From the NCBI GenBank assembly GCA_002437585.1, contig DJQM01000034.1, positions 1 to 30,173 on the forward strand: 30,173 nucleotides of DNA, given 5' to 3'. This document shows, one piece after another, positions 9,492 through 17,729 of the stretch (positions are counted from its first letter, which is position 1; every line of letters starts with the position of its first letter). A model generated the notes under the pieces. The model did not search any database, was not told where the DNA came from, and saw only the letters and a program-made list of their open reading frames with translations. A program made the position numbers and the translations under genes. The stretch is from Clostridiales bacterium UBA6386. GTDB lineage: Bacteria > Bacillota > Clostridia > Oscillospirales > Oscillospiraceae.

Positions 9492-9497
9492 GTCTCG

Positions 9498-10052
9498 TCA
9501 GATGGACATCAGTTCCTTTTCCTTGACGGCAAGGGCGGAATCCACCCGCTTGATGCTCTTATCGAGAAGATCCTGCAAGTCCTTCTCCGCTTTCTTCTGG
9601 TCGTCCTCGGTGATCTCGCTGTTCTTTTTCAGCTTCTTCACATAGTCCATGCCGTCCCGGCGGACATTGCGCATGGCCACCTTGGCATCCTCGGCGTACT
9701 TCTTGACCTGCTTGGTCAGCTCCTTACGGCGCTCTTCGGTCAGCTGGGGGAACACCAGCCGGATAACCTTGCCGTCGTTCTGGGGATTGATACCCAGGTC
9801 GGACAGCTGGATGGCCTTCTGGATATCCTTCAGAAGCTTGGTATCCCAGGGCTGGATCACCAGCGTCCGGGCATCGGGCGTAGAGATGGTAGCAACGCCG
9901 TTCAGAGCCGTCTCACTGCCATAGTATTCCACGGTGATCCGATCCAGAACCTTGGCGTTGGCACGACCGGCCCGGACAGAGCCGAAGTCCTCCTCCAGGT
10001 GCTCCAGAGTCTTGTCCATTCTTCTTGCGAATTCCTTAAAATCCACGCTCAT
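9498..10052 (-). CDS. frr: Ribosome recycling factor
   Basis: Frr works with EF-G to split the post-termination ribosome so that it can be reused. The protein is 184 residues, the standard length, rich in charged helices. It has family sequences such as VRAGRANAKVLDRI near residue 27, IQPWDTKLLKDIQKAI, and the C-terminal helix with DLLDKSIKRVDSALAVKEKE. An AAGGAGG site precedes the ATG at 10052. It follows pyrH by 13 bases, the usual bacterial pairing. It should be essential and highly expressed. Confidence 0.97.
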   Translation of the reverse strand: MSVDFKEFARRMDKTLEHLEEDFGSVRAGRANAKVLDRITVEYYGSETALNGVATISTPDARTLVIQPWDTKLLKDIQKAIQLSDLGINPQNDGKVIRLVFPQLTEERRKELTKQVKKYAEDAKVAMRNVRRDGMDYVKKLKKNSEITEDDQKKAEKDLQDLLDKSIKRVDSALAVKEKELMSI

Positions 10053-10065
10053 TGATTTGTCCTCC

Positions 10066-10794
10066 TTAGATGGTAACAGTGGTTCCGATTTCTTCTCCGC
10101 GGACGACGCGGAGAATGTTTTCCGGGGGATTCAGGGCAAAGCACACCATGGGCATATGGTTGTCCATGGCCAGGGTCATGGCGGTGCTGTCGGTAGCCTT
10201 CAGGTGGTCTGCCAGCACCTTGTCATAGGTCAGATGGCTGTAGCGAACCGCATTCGGATTCGTTCTGGGATCAGCGGAATAGATGGCATCGATGTTCTTG
10301 GCCATAAGCACCGCGTCGGCCTCAATTTCCACGCCCCGGAGCACCGCGCCGGTGTCGGTGGAGAAATAGGGATTGCCGGTGCCTGCGGCAAAGATAACCA
10401 CCTTACCCTCATTCAGATAGCGATCCGCCCGATCCCGGGTAAAGTACTCGGCAAACTTATTCATTTCCACCGCGCTGAGCACCCGGGCATCCAGCCCGTG
10501 CTGCCCCAGCACGTCCGCCACGGCGATGGCATTCATAACCGTTGCCAGCATCCCCATGGCGTCCCCGTGGGAACGCTGCATTTTCCCGCTGCCGTTCTTC
10601 ACGCCCCGCCAGAAATTACCGCCGCCGATGACGAGACCAATCTGCACGCCCAGATCGTGGCACTGACGGATCACCTCACACACGGCGTGAATCTTGAAGA
10701 AATCCAGGCCTACCGCCACATTGTCGGAAATGCCCTCGCCCAGAGCCTCGCCGCTGAGCTTCAGCAGAATCCGCCGATACTTCCTATCAGACAT
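10066..10794 (-). CDS. pyrH: UMP kinase
   Basis: PyrH phosphorylates UMP to UDP in pyrimidine nucleotide synthesis and belongs to the amino-acid-kinase fold, acting as a hexamer. Visible family segments are ILLKLSGEALGEG near the N-terminus, GLVIGGGNFWRG (phosphate loop), FAAGTGNPYFSTDTGAVLRG and the acidic loop MAKNIDAIYSADPRTNPNA. The frame can be extended to GTG 10803, but that codon is only one base from the AAGGAG site. ATG 10794 has ideal spacing, giving 242 residues. It is the first gene of the operon here; rpsB and tsf, its common upstream partners, are absent. Confidence 0.97.
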   Translation of the reverse strand: MSDRKYRRILLKLSGEALGEGISDNVAVGLDFFKIHAVCEVIRQCHDLGVQIGLVIGGGNFWRGVKNGSGKMQRSHGDAMGMLATVMNAIAVADVLGQHGLDARVLSAVEMNKFAEYFTRDRADRYLNEGKVVIFAAGTGNPYFSTDTGAVLRGVEIEADAVLMAKNIDAIYSADPRTNPNAVRYSHLTYDKVLADHLKATDSTAMTLAMDNHMPMVCFALNPPENILRVVRGEEIGTTVTI

Positions 10795-10827
10795 TGCATC
10801 CACGCTCCTTCTTGTTATGTCCCGTCT

Positions 10828-10856
10828 ATTTTAATATAAGAACAGCAAATTGACAA
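10828..10856 (-). promoter_or_regulatory. Promoter of the pyrH-polC operon
   Basis: On the minus strand a TTGTCA box (10851-10856) and a TAAAAT box (10828-10833) are 17 bases apart, upstream of the pyrH ribosome binding site. Both boxes are close to the sigma-A consensus and the region is AT-rich relative to the flanking genes. It is back to back with the acyltransferase promoter at 10911-10939. Confidence 0.65.
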
Positions 10857-10910
10857 CCATAATTTTCAGATTTCTTCATTTGTTTTTGCATTTTTCACAT
10901 TCTTCTATTG

Positions 10911-10939
10911 TTGCATTTCGTTTTTCCCTATGATATGAT
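10911..10939 (+). promoter_or_regulatory. Promoter and leader of the acyltransferase gene
   Basis: TTGCAT (10911-10916) and TATGAT (10934-10939) are separated by 17 bases, a good sigma-A promoter. A second overlapping TATGAT is at 10929-10934. A GGAAGG ribosome binding site follows at 10965-10970, ten bases before the ATG at 10981. This indicates that translation is meant to begin at 10981 and not at the in-frame GTG at 11040. Confidence 0.65.
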
Positions 10940-10980
10940 AACTTTGGTTTTGTAATGATCTGTCGGAAGGATTTCAGAAT

Positions 10981-12053
10981 ATGCTTTGCGTTAGTAGTAC
11001 CCCCCCCGAAGAAATATTGGCATTGACCTTCTGCGGGTAGTGGCTGCATTTTATGCCATCGTTCTGCACATTCTGGGAGTAGGCGGCTTGCAGGGAGCCA
11101 CAAGTGGCAGTCAAGCCCTTGTGTGCAATATCCTGTCCATGTGGTGCTACTGTGCAGTCAATATTTTCGGTATCATTACAGGCTTTGTGAGCTATACGGA
11201 GGAAGCTCGACCCCTGAAAATCAAAAACTATCTGCGCTTGTGGGGAGAGGTGGTCTTTTACAACCTGCTTCTCACCTTGCTGACCCTATGGCTGCGTCCA
11301 GACAGCGCAAGACTTTCCAATCTTTTGACCTCCTGCTTCCCGCTTCTTGCCCATAAGAGTTGGTACTTCACCGGGTATACCGCGGTCTTTTTTCTGATTC
11401 CCTTTCTGAATGCTGCGGTACGCAATCTGGACAATCAATATCTGCTGATGCTGCTGGCACTGATTGTTTTCGGATTTACCACATTGGAAGTTTATCTGGG
11501 GCTTTTCATCTGCAACGGCGGGTATTCCTTCACTTGGCTGATGATTCTCTACATTGTGGGAGCCATTCTTCGAAAAACCGGCCTTGGCTGCCGCATTCGC
11601 CCAGCCGCCGCCTTCCTTGGTATCGTTGGTGTATTCCTGATTGCGTTTGTAATGCGCAATTTATCCGCCTGGTGGTGCTATCCTCTGCGCTCTGAAAGCG
11701 CACTGGTAGTAGACACCTATATATTCCCCGGCCACCTGCTGATTGCCATCCTGTATACCGTTTTGTTCTCCCAACTGCGGCCAGGCAAGCCATTGCGGAA
11801 GTTTGCCGCTTTTGCCGCACCTGGTGCTTTTGCGGTATATCTGATCAACACCCAGCATTTCGTGTGGTTTGGCTATATGGGAGGGCACTTTGCTTCCTGG
11901 GCTTCCCTACCGCCTGCGGAAATCGGTGTGCATGTGGTACTGACGGCGGCTGTATTTACCCTGATTTCCCTTCTCATCGATTCTCTCCGGCAGCGGCTTT
12001 TCCGGCTGTTGGAAAAAGCAGGAAAGCATTCTTGTAATCCTGCACAAGGATAA
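10981..12053 (+). pseudogene. Acyltransferase family 3 membrane protein, out of frame at a poly-C tract
   Basis: The main frame (11040-12053, about 337 residues) encodes a protein with around ten hydrophobic segments, typical of acyltransferase-3 enzymes that O-acylate cell-surface sugars. The family's start is encoded further upstream, from 11013, as RNIGIDLLRVVAAFYAIVLH. It contains the essential Arg-x10-His pattern, with Arg at 11034-11036. This frame is open only back to a TAG at 10995 and has no start codon before GTG 11040, which would remove that Arg. The promoter and ribosome binding site point to ATG 10981, which is joined to the domain frame only if the C-run at 11000-11007 (eight C) had nine or six bases. 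As given, that frame stops at 11038-11040. The gene is either phase-variable and switched off, a recent pseudogene, or affected by a sequence error. Confidence 0.8.
11000..11007. repeat. Poly-C tract (C8) at the acyltransferase 5' end
   Basis: This is an uninterrupted run of eight C residues seven codons after the likely ATG at 10981. Its length sets whether the start is joined to the R-x10-H acyltransferase frame: nine or six C join it, while eight give a stop after 19 codons. Such tracts are classical slippage sites in contingency genes. Confidence 0.8.
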
Positions 12054-12088
12054 ACGCGCAAAGGTGCGGAGTTTGTCTGGATTTTTGG

Positions 12089-12117
12089 TTGCAAATTTTC
12101 CGGGAATCGGGTATAAT
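12089..12117 (+). promoter_or_regulatory. glnS promoter
   Basis: TTGCAA (12089-12094) and a perfect TATAAT (12112-12117) are separated by 17 bases. The transcript would start near 12124 and reach the AGAGAGGA site at 12143-12150 before the ATG at 12160. No T-box leader fits in this short untranslated region. Confidence 0.85.
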
Positions 12118-12159
12118 GACACAATATTATAAAACCAACAGAAGAGAGGATGTCCGGAT

Positions 12160-13839
12160 ATGGCAGAAATGACAGAAAGCAAGAATTTTATCCACGCGTT
12201 CATCGATGAGGATATTGCCCCGGGCGGCCGATTTGCCGGGATGACCGTCCACACCCGGTTCCCGCCGGAGCCAAACGGCTACCTGCACATCGGCCACTGC
12301 AAGGCTCTGTGCATCGACTTCGGCACCGCGGAAAAATACAACGGCCTGTGCAATCTGCGCATGGACGACACCAACCCCACCAAGGAGGACGTGGAGTTCG
12401 TAGAGGCCATTCAGGAGGATATTCACTGGCTGGGCTTCGACTGGGGCGACCGGTTCTTCTTCGGCTCCGACTACTTCGAGAAGGACTACGAGTACGCAGT
12501 GGAGCTGATCCAGAAGGGTCTGGCCTATGTGTGCGAGCTGACCCCCGAGCAGTTCAAGGCGTACCGGGGCGATCTGAACACCCCCGCCGTCTCCCCCTAC
12601 CGGGATCGGCCTATTGAAGAGAGCCTTGACCTGTTCGCCCGGATGCGCTCTGGCGAATTTGAGGATAACCGGTACACCCTTCGGGCGAAAATCGACCTGG
12701 CCTCCGGCAACTTCAACATGCGTGACCCGGTGATCTACCGGATCCGTCACATGCACCACCACCGTCAGGGGGACAAGTGGTGCATCTACCCCATGTACGA
12801 CTTCGCCCACCCCATTCAGGACGCTCTGGAGGGCATCACCCACTCCCTGTGCTCCCTGGAGTTTGAGAATCACCGGCCTCTGTACAACTGGGTGGTGGAG
12901 CATGTGTCCGTGCCCTGCCATCCCCGGCAGATCGAGTTTGCCCGGCTGGGCATTGACCACACGGTGCTCAGTAAGCGCAAGCTCCGCGCTTTAGTGGAAA
13001 ACGGCTACGTCTCCGGCTGGGACGATCCCCGGATGCCCACCCTGTGCGGCCTGCGCCGCCGGGGCTACACTCCCGCCTCCATCCGGAACTTCTGCGAGCG
13101 GGTGGGCGTGGCCAAAAGCCCCAACACCATCCCCTACGCCTTCCTGGAGTTCTGCCTGCGGGAAGACCTGAATGAAACCGCCCAGCGGGTTATGGCGGTG
13201 CTGAAGCCCGTGAAGCTGACCATTACCAATTATCCTGAGGGCAAAAGCGAAACCGTCACCGTAGAGAATAACCCCAACCGCCCTGAGGACGGCACCCGGG
13301 AGGTCACTTTCTCCCGGAATCTATGGATCGAGGCCGACGACTTCCTGGCTCAGCCCATCCCCAAGTACAAGCGGCTGTACCCCAACGGCCCCGAATGCCG
13401 GCTGAAGGGGGCTTACCTCATCCAGTGTACCGGCTGCGTCACCGACGAAAACGGCAGCGTCACCGAGGTGCTGGCCACCTATGACCCCGACTCCCGGGGC
13501 GGCGACCCCGCCGACGGCCGGAAGGTCAAGGGCGCCACCATTCACTGGGTGGACGCGGCTACGGCTGTGGACGCGGAGGTTCGGCAGTACGACAATCTCT
13601 TTAATGACCCCGACCCCGACGCTTCCGGCAAGGACTTCCTGGCCTGTCTGAACCCCGGCTCCCTGGAAACCCTCACCGGCTGCAAGGTAGAGGCCTCCCT
13701 GAAGGATGCCAAGGCTCCCATGAGCTTCCAGTTCATGCGTCTGGGCTACTTCTGCCCGGACAGCAAGGATTCCAGCCCGGAACATCTGGTATTCAACCGG
13801 TCTGTGAGCCTGAAGGACTCCTTCAAGCCCGGCAAGTAA
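12160..13839 (+). CDS. glnS: Glutaminyl-tRNA synthetase
   Basis: GlnS charges tRNA(Gln) with glutamine using ATP. The class I synthetase motifs are clear: RFPPEPNGYLHIGHCKALC (HIGH motif) near residues 29-47, the GlnRS-type RMDDTNPTKED, and VLSKRKL (KMSKS equivalent) near 268-274. The C-terminal anticodon-binding beta-barrels follow, ending with FQFMRLGYFCPDSKDSSPEH. The 559-residue length fits GlnRS with both barrels. Many Clostridia use GatCAB instead, so a dedicated GlnRS is a useful lineage marker. It has its own promoter and is followed by a long hairpin. Confidence 0.97.
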   Translation: MAEMTESKNFIHAFIDEDIAPGGRFAGMTVHTRFPPEPNGYLHIGHCKALCIDFGTAEKYNGLCNLRMDDTNPTKEDVEFVEAIQEDIHWLGFDWGDRFFFGSDYFEKDYEYAVELIQKGLAYVCELTPEQFKAYRGDLNTPAVSPYRDRPIEESLDLFARMRSGEFEDNRYTLRAKIDLASGNFNMRDPVIYRIRHMHHHRQGDKWCIYPMYDFAHPIQDALEGITHSLCSLEFENHRPLYNWVVEHVSVPCHPRQIEFARLGIDHTVLSKRKLRALVENGYVSGWDDPRMPTLCGLRRRGYTPASIRNFCERVGVAKSPNTIPYAFLEFCLREDLNETAQRVMAVLKPVKLTITNYPEGKSETVTVENNPNRPEDGTREVTFSRNLWIEADDFLAQPIPKYKRLYPNGPECRLKGAYLIQCTGCVTDENGSVTEVLATYDPDSRGGDPADGRKVKGATIHWVDAATAVDAEVRQYDNLFNDPDPDASGKDFLACLNPGSLETLTGCKVEASLKDAKAPMSFQFMRLGYFCPDSKDSSPEHLVFNRSVSLKDSFKPGK

Positions 13840-13844
13840 ATATG

Positions 13845-13892
13845 TGCGAAGCACCGCCCTGACTGCAATGGCAGCCAGGGCGGTGCTTCGCA
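13845..13892 (+). terminator. Long hairpin at the 3' end of glnS
   Basis: A perfect 17-bp stem (13845-13861 with 13876-13892) has an additional 4-bp stem (CTGC/GCAG) inside its loop. It begins six bases after the glnS stop. There is no U-run on either side, so it may protect the mRNA end or work with Rho rather than as a standard intrinsic terminator. Confidence 0.6.
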
Positions 13893-13895
13893 TAA

Positions 13896-14137
13896 GGGAA
13901 AGTGCTGATGAAATCGGCAGGAGCTGACTGCGAGGAACTCAGTTCTCAGGCAAGGCAGGGAAACCATGGGACTGCCCTGTGGGGCACCGCATAATTTGGC
14001 AAGCAGATTCGACGAGAGATTTTTCGTCAAGTCAGGGTTTGAAACGCGAGGGAATACGGCATATTCTGAACTTTTCAACCGCAGAATTGGCGGAATGGAT
14101 CCGTCGAAGCGCACAGACGATTGATTCAGAGGTTCCC
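13896..14137. repeat. MITE-like inverted-repeat element, copy 2 (about 242 bp)
   Basis: The left end (GGGAAAGTGCTGATGAAATC) and the right end (CAGACGATTGATTCAGAGGT) match the corresponding ends of copy 1 at 9291-9453, including AAATCGGCA-GAGCTG and ACAGACGATT-ATTCAGAG. The inner part also aligns: GAGA, then TTTTTC, GGTT, AAA, GCG, ATAC and TATT in the same order. It is about 79 bp longer than copy 1, with the extra bases in the left half. Its own terminal repeats are more diverged, about 14 of 21. There is no ORF. Confidence 0.7.
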
Positions 14138-14361
14138 CAGTGGGAATTCAGGTTAATTCCGCAGGAATTTAGGATGAAAACAGAAGAAAAGTCCTGTATA
14201 CATCTCACGGCATACAGGACTTCCGTGTCTGTTCAGCACTTTTCAGCCGCATCTGTCCATATATCCGCGGAAAAGCAAGCAACTTCTGTTCGCAAGTTTC
14301 GACGTCCTACACGTCAAATCCATTGTCATTCCTTTCTGAGGGGCATTTCACTTTCAGAAAT
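14138..14361. other. Gene-free spacer with one hairpin
   Basis: No coding region is supported. An 11-bp perfect inverted repeat (arms 14189-14199 and 14212-14222, 12-base loop) lies in it, without a T-run. Together with the elements on either side it makes up the 674-bp gene-free stretch between glnS and the permease gene. Confidence 0.5.
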
Positions 14362-14413
14362 GAGCCGAAATTTTCTGTAACTTCAGTACAGAAAATTTCG
14401 GCTCTTTCTTTTC
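14362..14413. terminator. Bidirectional terminator of the sugar transport operon
   Basis: An 18-bp perfect stem (14362-14379 with 14387-14404, seven-base loop) is followed on the plus strand by TTTCTTTTC. It lies about 100 bases past the stop of the last permease gene on the minus strand, and past glnS and the repeat on the plus strand. Its AT-rich stem base gives U-rich ends on both strands, so it probably ends transcription from both sides. Confidence 0.8.
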
Positions 14414-14513
14414 AAACTATATGATATACCGCCATTCTGATATTCGGAGGGCAAGCACCGCTTGCTCGAAAACGCTCCCGCTTACAGCCCTTGCCGATTT
14501 GCCCAGAGACTCC

Positions 14514-15353
14514 TTAACCCTTTACTGCGCCCGCTGTCAGACCCTGGATGAAGTACCGCTGCAAAAATACGAATATGACCGTGACGGGCAGTGCCGCGAC
14601 AATGCTTGCCGCCATCATATAGCCCCAGTTGGTTGACGCCTCGCCAAGGAACGTCATGACAAGACCGGAGGCCAGCGTCCGCTTCGCCGTATCCGTAACC
14701 AGCGTCATCGAATAGAGCAGGTCGTTCCAGCTCCAGACGAAGCCGTAGATTGCGATGGAGACCATGCCGGGCACCGCCATCGGAAAGACGATCTTCGTCA
14801 TGATGCGCCAATGACCCGCACCGTCTATCTTCGCGCTCTCAATGAGAGAGTCCGGAATGTTGTCAAAATAGCTTTTCAGCGTCCATGTGCCGACCGGCAG
14901 TGTAAAGACCACATAGCTGATCAGCAGTGCCCAATAGCTGCCGAGCAGCCCCGCCTTATTCATCAGCGAATAGATGGACAGCAGCAGGATTGCCTGCGGG
15001 AACGCCTGGCTCATCATGAACATGCCCATGACGAACCTCCGCCCGCGATAGCGGAACTTTGCGAAGCTGTAGCCCGCAAACGCGCAGACGACCGTTGCCA
15101 TCAGACTTGAGCCGAAGGATACGATCAGGCTGTTTTTCAGGTAACCCATGATCTTCGGATCCGTCACGATATGGATGATGTTGTCCAGCGTCAGAGGCCC
15201 GACGAAGAAATAGGTGCTGAACGTCTCATTCGTCGGCTTGAGCGCTGTATTGATCAGCCACAGCAGCGGGAAGAAGATGAAAAAGCCAATCAAGATCAGG
15301 CTCAGCCAGAAGAAGAGCCGAAATGCAGTTGTCCTTTGAAACATTTGTGACAT
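14514..15353 (-). CDS. Carbohydrate ABC transporter permease (MalG type)
   Basis: This inner-membrane permease subunit of a CUT1-type sugar importer has 279 residues and about six membrane helices. The EAA loop that docks the ATPase is visible as LIESAKIDGAGHWRIMTKIVFPMAVPG near residues 185-211. The N-terminus starts with a short cytoplasmic stretch and a long hydrophobic helix, as in MalG. It lies 12 bases after the MalF-type gene. The sugar carried cannot be read from the sequence. No ATPase gene is nearby, so a shared MsmX/MsiK-like ATPase elsewhere is likely. Confidence 0.93.
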   Translation of the reverse strand: MSQMFQRTTAFRLFFWLSLILIGFFIFFPLLWLINTALKPTNETFSTYFFVGPLTLDNIIHIVTDPKIMGYLKNSLIVSFGSSLMATVVCAFAGYSFAKFRYRGRRFVMGMFMMSQAFPQAILLLSIYSLMNKAGLLGSYWALLISYVVFTLPVGTWTLKSYFDNIPDSLIESAKIDGAGHWRIMTKIVFPMAVPGMVSIAIYGFVWSWNDLLYSMTLVTDTAKRTLASGLVMTFLGEASTNWGYMMAASIVAALPVTVIFVFLQRYFIQGLTAGAVKG

Positions 15354-15365
15354 TTCTTTCCCTCC

Positions 15366-16259
15366 TCAGCGTTCTTCCTTGCTCTGCTGGCGCAGATAGA
15401 CAATGCTGAAAATCGCAAGCAGGATCGCCCAGATCGTGCCGACCGTGGCGGCCTTGCCCATGTTCCAGTTTTTGAATGCCGTTGTATAGACCTCGATGGA
15501 GAGCGTCGTCGTCGCCCGCGCCGGACCGCCCTGCGCCATCGTCCACGGCAGGTCGAAATGCTGCAAATTGCCAATCAGGCCGAGAATGAACACCAGTACT
15601 GCCGTCTGCTTCATGCCGGGCAGGATGATGTACCAGAACGTCGTCCAGTTGTTCGCACCGTCGATGTGCGCCGCCTCGACCTGATCGTGGGATACGCTCT
15701 GCAAGCCGCCGAGCAGGAACGCCATGTACCACGGCAGCATCTGCCATGTACGCGCGACGATCACGCACAAAAGCGCCGTGTTCGTCTGGCCAAGCCATGG
15801 AATCCCGGTTTCCAGGATGCCGAGTGCCTTGAGAATACTATTTAGAATACCGTACTGACCATTGAAGATCCAGCTCCAGAGAAAGCCGATGGCCGTTCCG
15901 GGAATGATCCAGTTCACTAACGTTACGCCACGCAGAAATTCCGCGCCCTTGAAGCCCTGATTCAGGTCGATTGCCCAAATGAACCCCAGCGTGTAGGGGA
16001 GAATGGTGCTGCCCAGTACAAACAGCAGTGTCGTGCCGAGCGTTTTTCCGAAATAGGGGTCTTTGAAGACCTTCACATAATTTGCAAAGGCGACAAATTT
16101 ATAGTCGGGATACAGCATGGAGCGGTCTGTAAAGCTGGTGATGACCGCGTCGATAAAGGGATACAGGATAATGGCGAGGAAAACCGCCAGACCCGGCACG
16201 ATCAGCAAAAAGCCCATCTGGGAGTCTGTCAGCCCGCGTCCATTTTTCAGTTGTTTCAA
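15366..16259 (-). CDS. Carbohydrate ABC transporter permease (MalF/UgpA type)
   Basis: This is the partner permease of the downstream gene, 297 residues with six predicted helices. The EAA loop reads VEAAHIDGANNWTTFWYIIL near residues 191-210. An N-terminal hydrophobic segment (MGFLLIVPGLAVFLAIILYP) is typical of UgpA-like permeases. A 97-base gap with a very stable stem-loop separates it from the solute-binding protein gene upstream, so it is probably made in smaller amounts than that protein. It ends 12 bases before the MalG-type gene. Confidence 0.93.
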   Translation of the reverse strand: MKQLKNGRGLTDSQMGFLLIVPGLAVFLAIILYPFIDAVITSFTDRSMLYPDYKFVAFANYVKVFKDPYFGKTLGTTLLFVLGSTILPYTLGFIWAIDLNQGFKGAEFLRGVTLVNWIIPGTAIGFLWSWIFNGQYGILNSILKALGILETGIPWLGQTNTALLCVIVARTWQMLPWYMAFLLGGLQSVSHDQVEAAHIDGANNWTTFWYIILPGMKQTAVLVFILGLIGNLQHFDLPWTMAQGGPARATTTLSIEVYTTAFKNWNMGKAATVGTIWAILLAIFSIVYLRQQSKEER

Positions 16260-16307
16260 TGCAGGAAACCTCCATTCTGCGGCGTTGCGCCGGGTCGCTC
16301 AGGGTGT

Positions 16308-16333
16308 GCCGTCCCGGCAGAGGCCGGGACGGC
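16308..16333 (-). promoter_or_regulatory. Intercistronic stem-loop after the solute-binding protein gene
   Basis: A perfect 11-bp GC-rich stem with an AGAG loop (arms 16308-16318 and 16323-16333) lies between the binding-protein and permease genes. There is no U-run, so it is not a normal terminator. In other ABC operons such structures stabilise the upstream mRNA and lower downstream expression; that role here is inference. Confidence 0.6.
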
Positions 16334-16356
16334 GCAGGTAAGGAGATACAACAGAA

Positions 16357-17676
16357 TTACAGTGCTTTCAGGCGGGCAGCCATGTCGGAAACAGCCTGCT
16401 GCGCGGTCTTCTGACCGAGCAGCGCGTACTGCAGCTCTTCGGTGATGATGGTCTTCACTTCGCTGGCATTGGTCATGCGGGCAGTCTCTTCCAGGCGAGC
16501 CGTCGAGGTTGCCTGCAGGAAGCCGTTCAGATAAGCGTCGTTCTTGACCTCATCCTTCTCAGCCATGCTCTTGGTGACAGGGGGCATGCCGTTGTTCTCA
16601 AAGTAGTCCATGGCAACCTCATCGCTGACAAGGGTCTTTGCCAGCTCTGCGGCCTCCTGCTGATACTCGGAGTTCTGGAACGTGACGAGCATATGCCCCC
16701 ACATGGTGGACTGCGGCTGATCGCCGGCGTTCAGAACGGGACGGGACATGGCAGAGCAGACCTTGACCACGTCCTCCGGAGCAACACCGTTGTTGACGGC
16801 CTGTCCCTTGGCGACGACCGCATCGTCATAGAACGCGACCTGACCCTGCGCGAACATCTGGCGCGCTTCGCCGCGGCCGGTGTCCATGGCGATGTAGCCT
16901 TCGTTGATGAGCTTCTGATACCACTCGACGCACTTCACAGCCGCGTCAGAGTCGATGGCAACGGTGCCGTCCTCGTTGAAGATGGCGCCGCCGAACGTCC
17001 ACAGCCAGGGCATGAAGTCGCCTGCGCAGGTGGCGTCCTTGGTGGAGACGGCATAGGGGATAATCTCAGGGTTGTAAGCCTTGATGTCGGCCATGCACTG
17101 CTCGAACTCTTCGATGGTAGCAGGAACGGTGTTCCAACCGGCAGCGGCCAGAATTTCGGGGTTGTAGACCATGGTGATGGACGCCATGCTCCAGGGCAGG
17201 CCAAGCTGCTTGCCGTCGATGTTGCCGACGCTGAGCGCAGACTGCTCAAAGTTTTCCTTCAGATAATCCTCGCCAAGGATCTCGTTCCAGTCGGCCAGCA
17301 CGCCCGCCGCGGCGATGGTGTTGAAGATGCCGATGTCCGCCTGCGCCAGGTCGAGCTGCTCGCCGCCCTGGGTGCGGATGAGAAGCTGCTGCGCGGTATC
17401 CGCCCATGTCCAGCCGACCCATGTCACGGTGTTGCCGGAAGCGTCCTCATAGGTTTTCATCATGCGCTGGAAGATGTCCTTGCTGGCCTCTTCCTCGCCG
17501 GACCAGCCGGCCCAGACAATGTTCTTTCCGCCCTCAGCAGCAGGCTCGGATGCACCGGAGACGTCCGCGGTGGTAGCTGCGGCGTCAGTGCTGGCGGTGT
17601 CCTTCGGCGCCGCTGCGCAGGCTGCAAGACTCAAGCAGAGCGCGACCGCCAGAAGCAATGCAAACAGTTTTTTCAT
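16357..17676 (-). CDS. Extracellular sugar-binding lipoprotein of the ABC transporter
   Basis: This family 1 solute-binding protein captures a carbohydrate outside the cell and delivers it to the two permeases. It has a lipoprotein signal: MKK, a hydrophobic stretch, then the lipobox LAAC with Cys at residue 20, followed by a low-complexity Ala/Thr/Ser linker to about residue 50. The mature part has the Trp-rich ligand region IVWAGWSGEEE and VTWVGWTW. The 439-residue total is normal. It lies between the FAD oxidoreductase and the permeases in one operon. The ligand is unknown; aromatic residues near the start fit a sugar ligand. Confidence 0.93.
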   Translation of the reverse strand: MKKLFALLLAVALCLSLAACAAAPKDTASTDAAATTADVSGASEPAAEGGKNIVWAGWSGEEEASKDIFQRMMKTYEDASGNTVTWVGWTWADTAQQLLIRTQGGEQLDLAQADIGIFNTIAAAGVLADWNEILGEDYLKENFEQSALSVGNIDGKQLGLPWSMASITMVYNPEILAAAGWNTVPATIEEFEQCMADIKAYNPEIIPYAVSTKDATCAGDFMPWLWTFGGAIFNEDGTVAIDSDAAVKCVEWYQKLINEGYIAMDTGRGEARQMFAQGQVAFYDDAVVAKGQAVNNGVAPEDVVKVCSAMSRPVLNAGDQPQSTMWGHMLVTFQNSEYQQEAAELAKTLVSDEVAMDYFENNGMPPVTKSMAEKDEVKNDAYLNGFLQATSTARLEETARMTNASEVKTIITEELQYALLGQKTAQQAVSDMAARLKAL

Positions 17677-17729
17677 GGTGTCAGATTCCTTTCTTTTTGT
17701 GTTTTATATCATGGCATTTGCCGTGATGA

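Noticed and set aside
12054..12159. T-box leader before glnS
   Set aside because: The interval from the promoter to the ATG is too short for a T-box and contains no T-box consensus sequence.
13840..14440. Search for tRNA or a structured RNA in the gene-free stretch
   Set aside because: Several hairpins exist, but no cloverleaf or known riboswitch pattern could be made out; the inverted-repeat element explains most of it.
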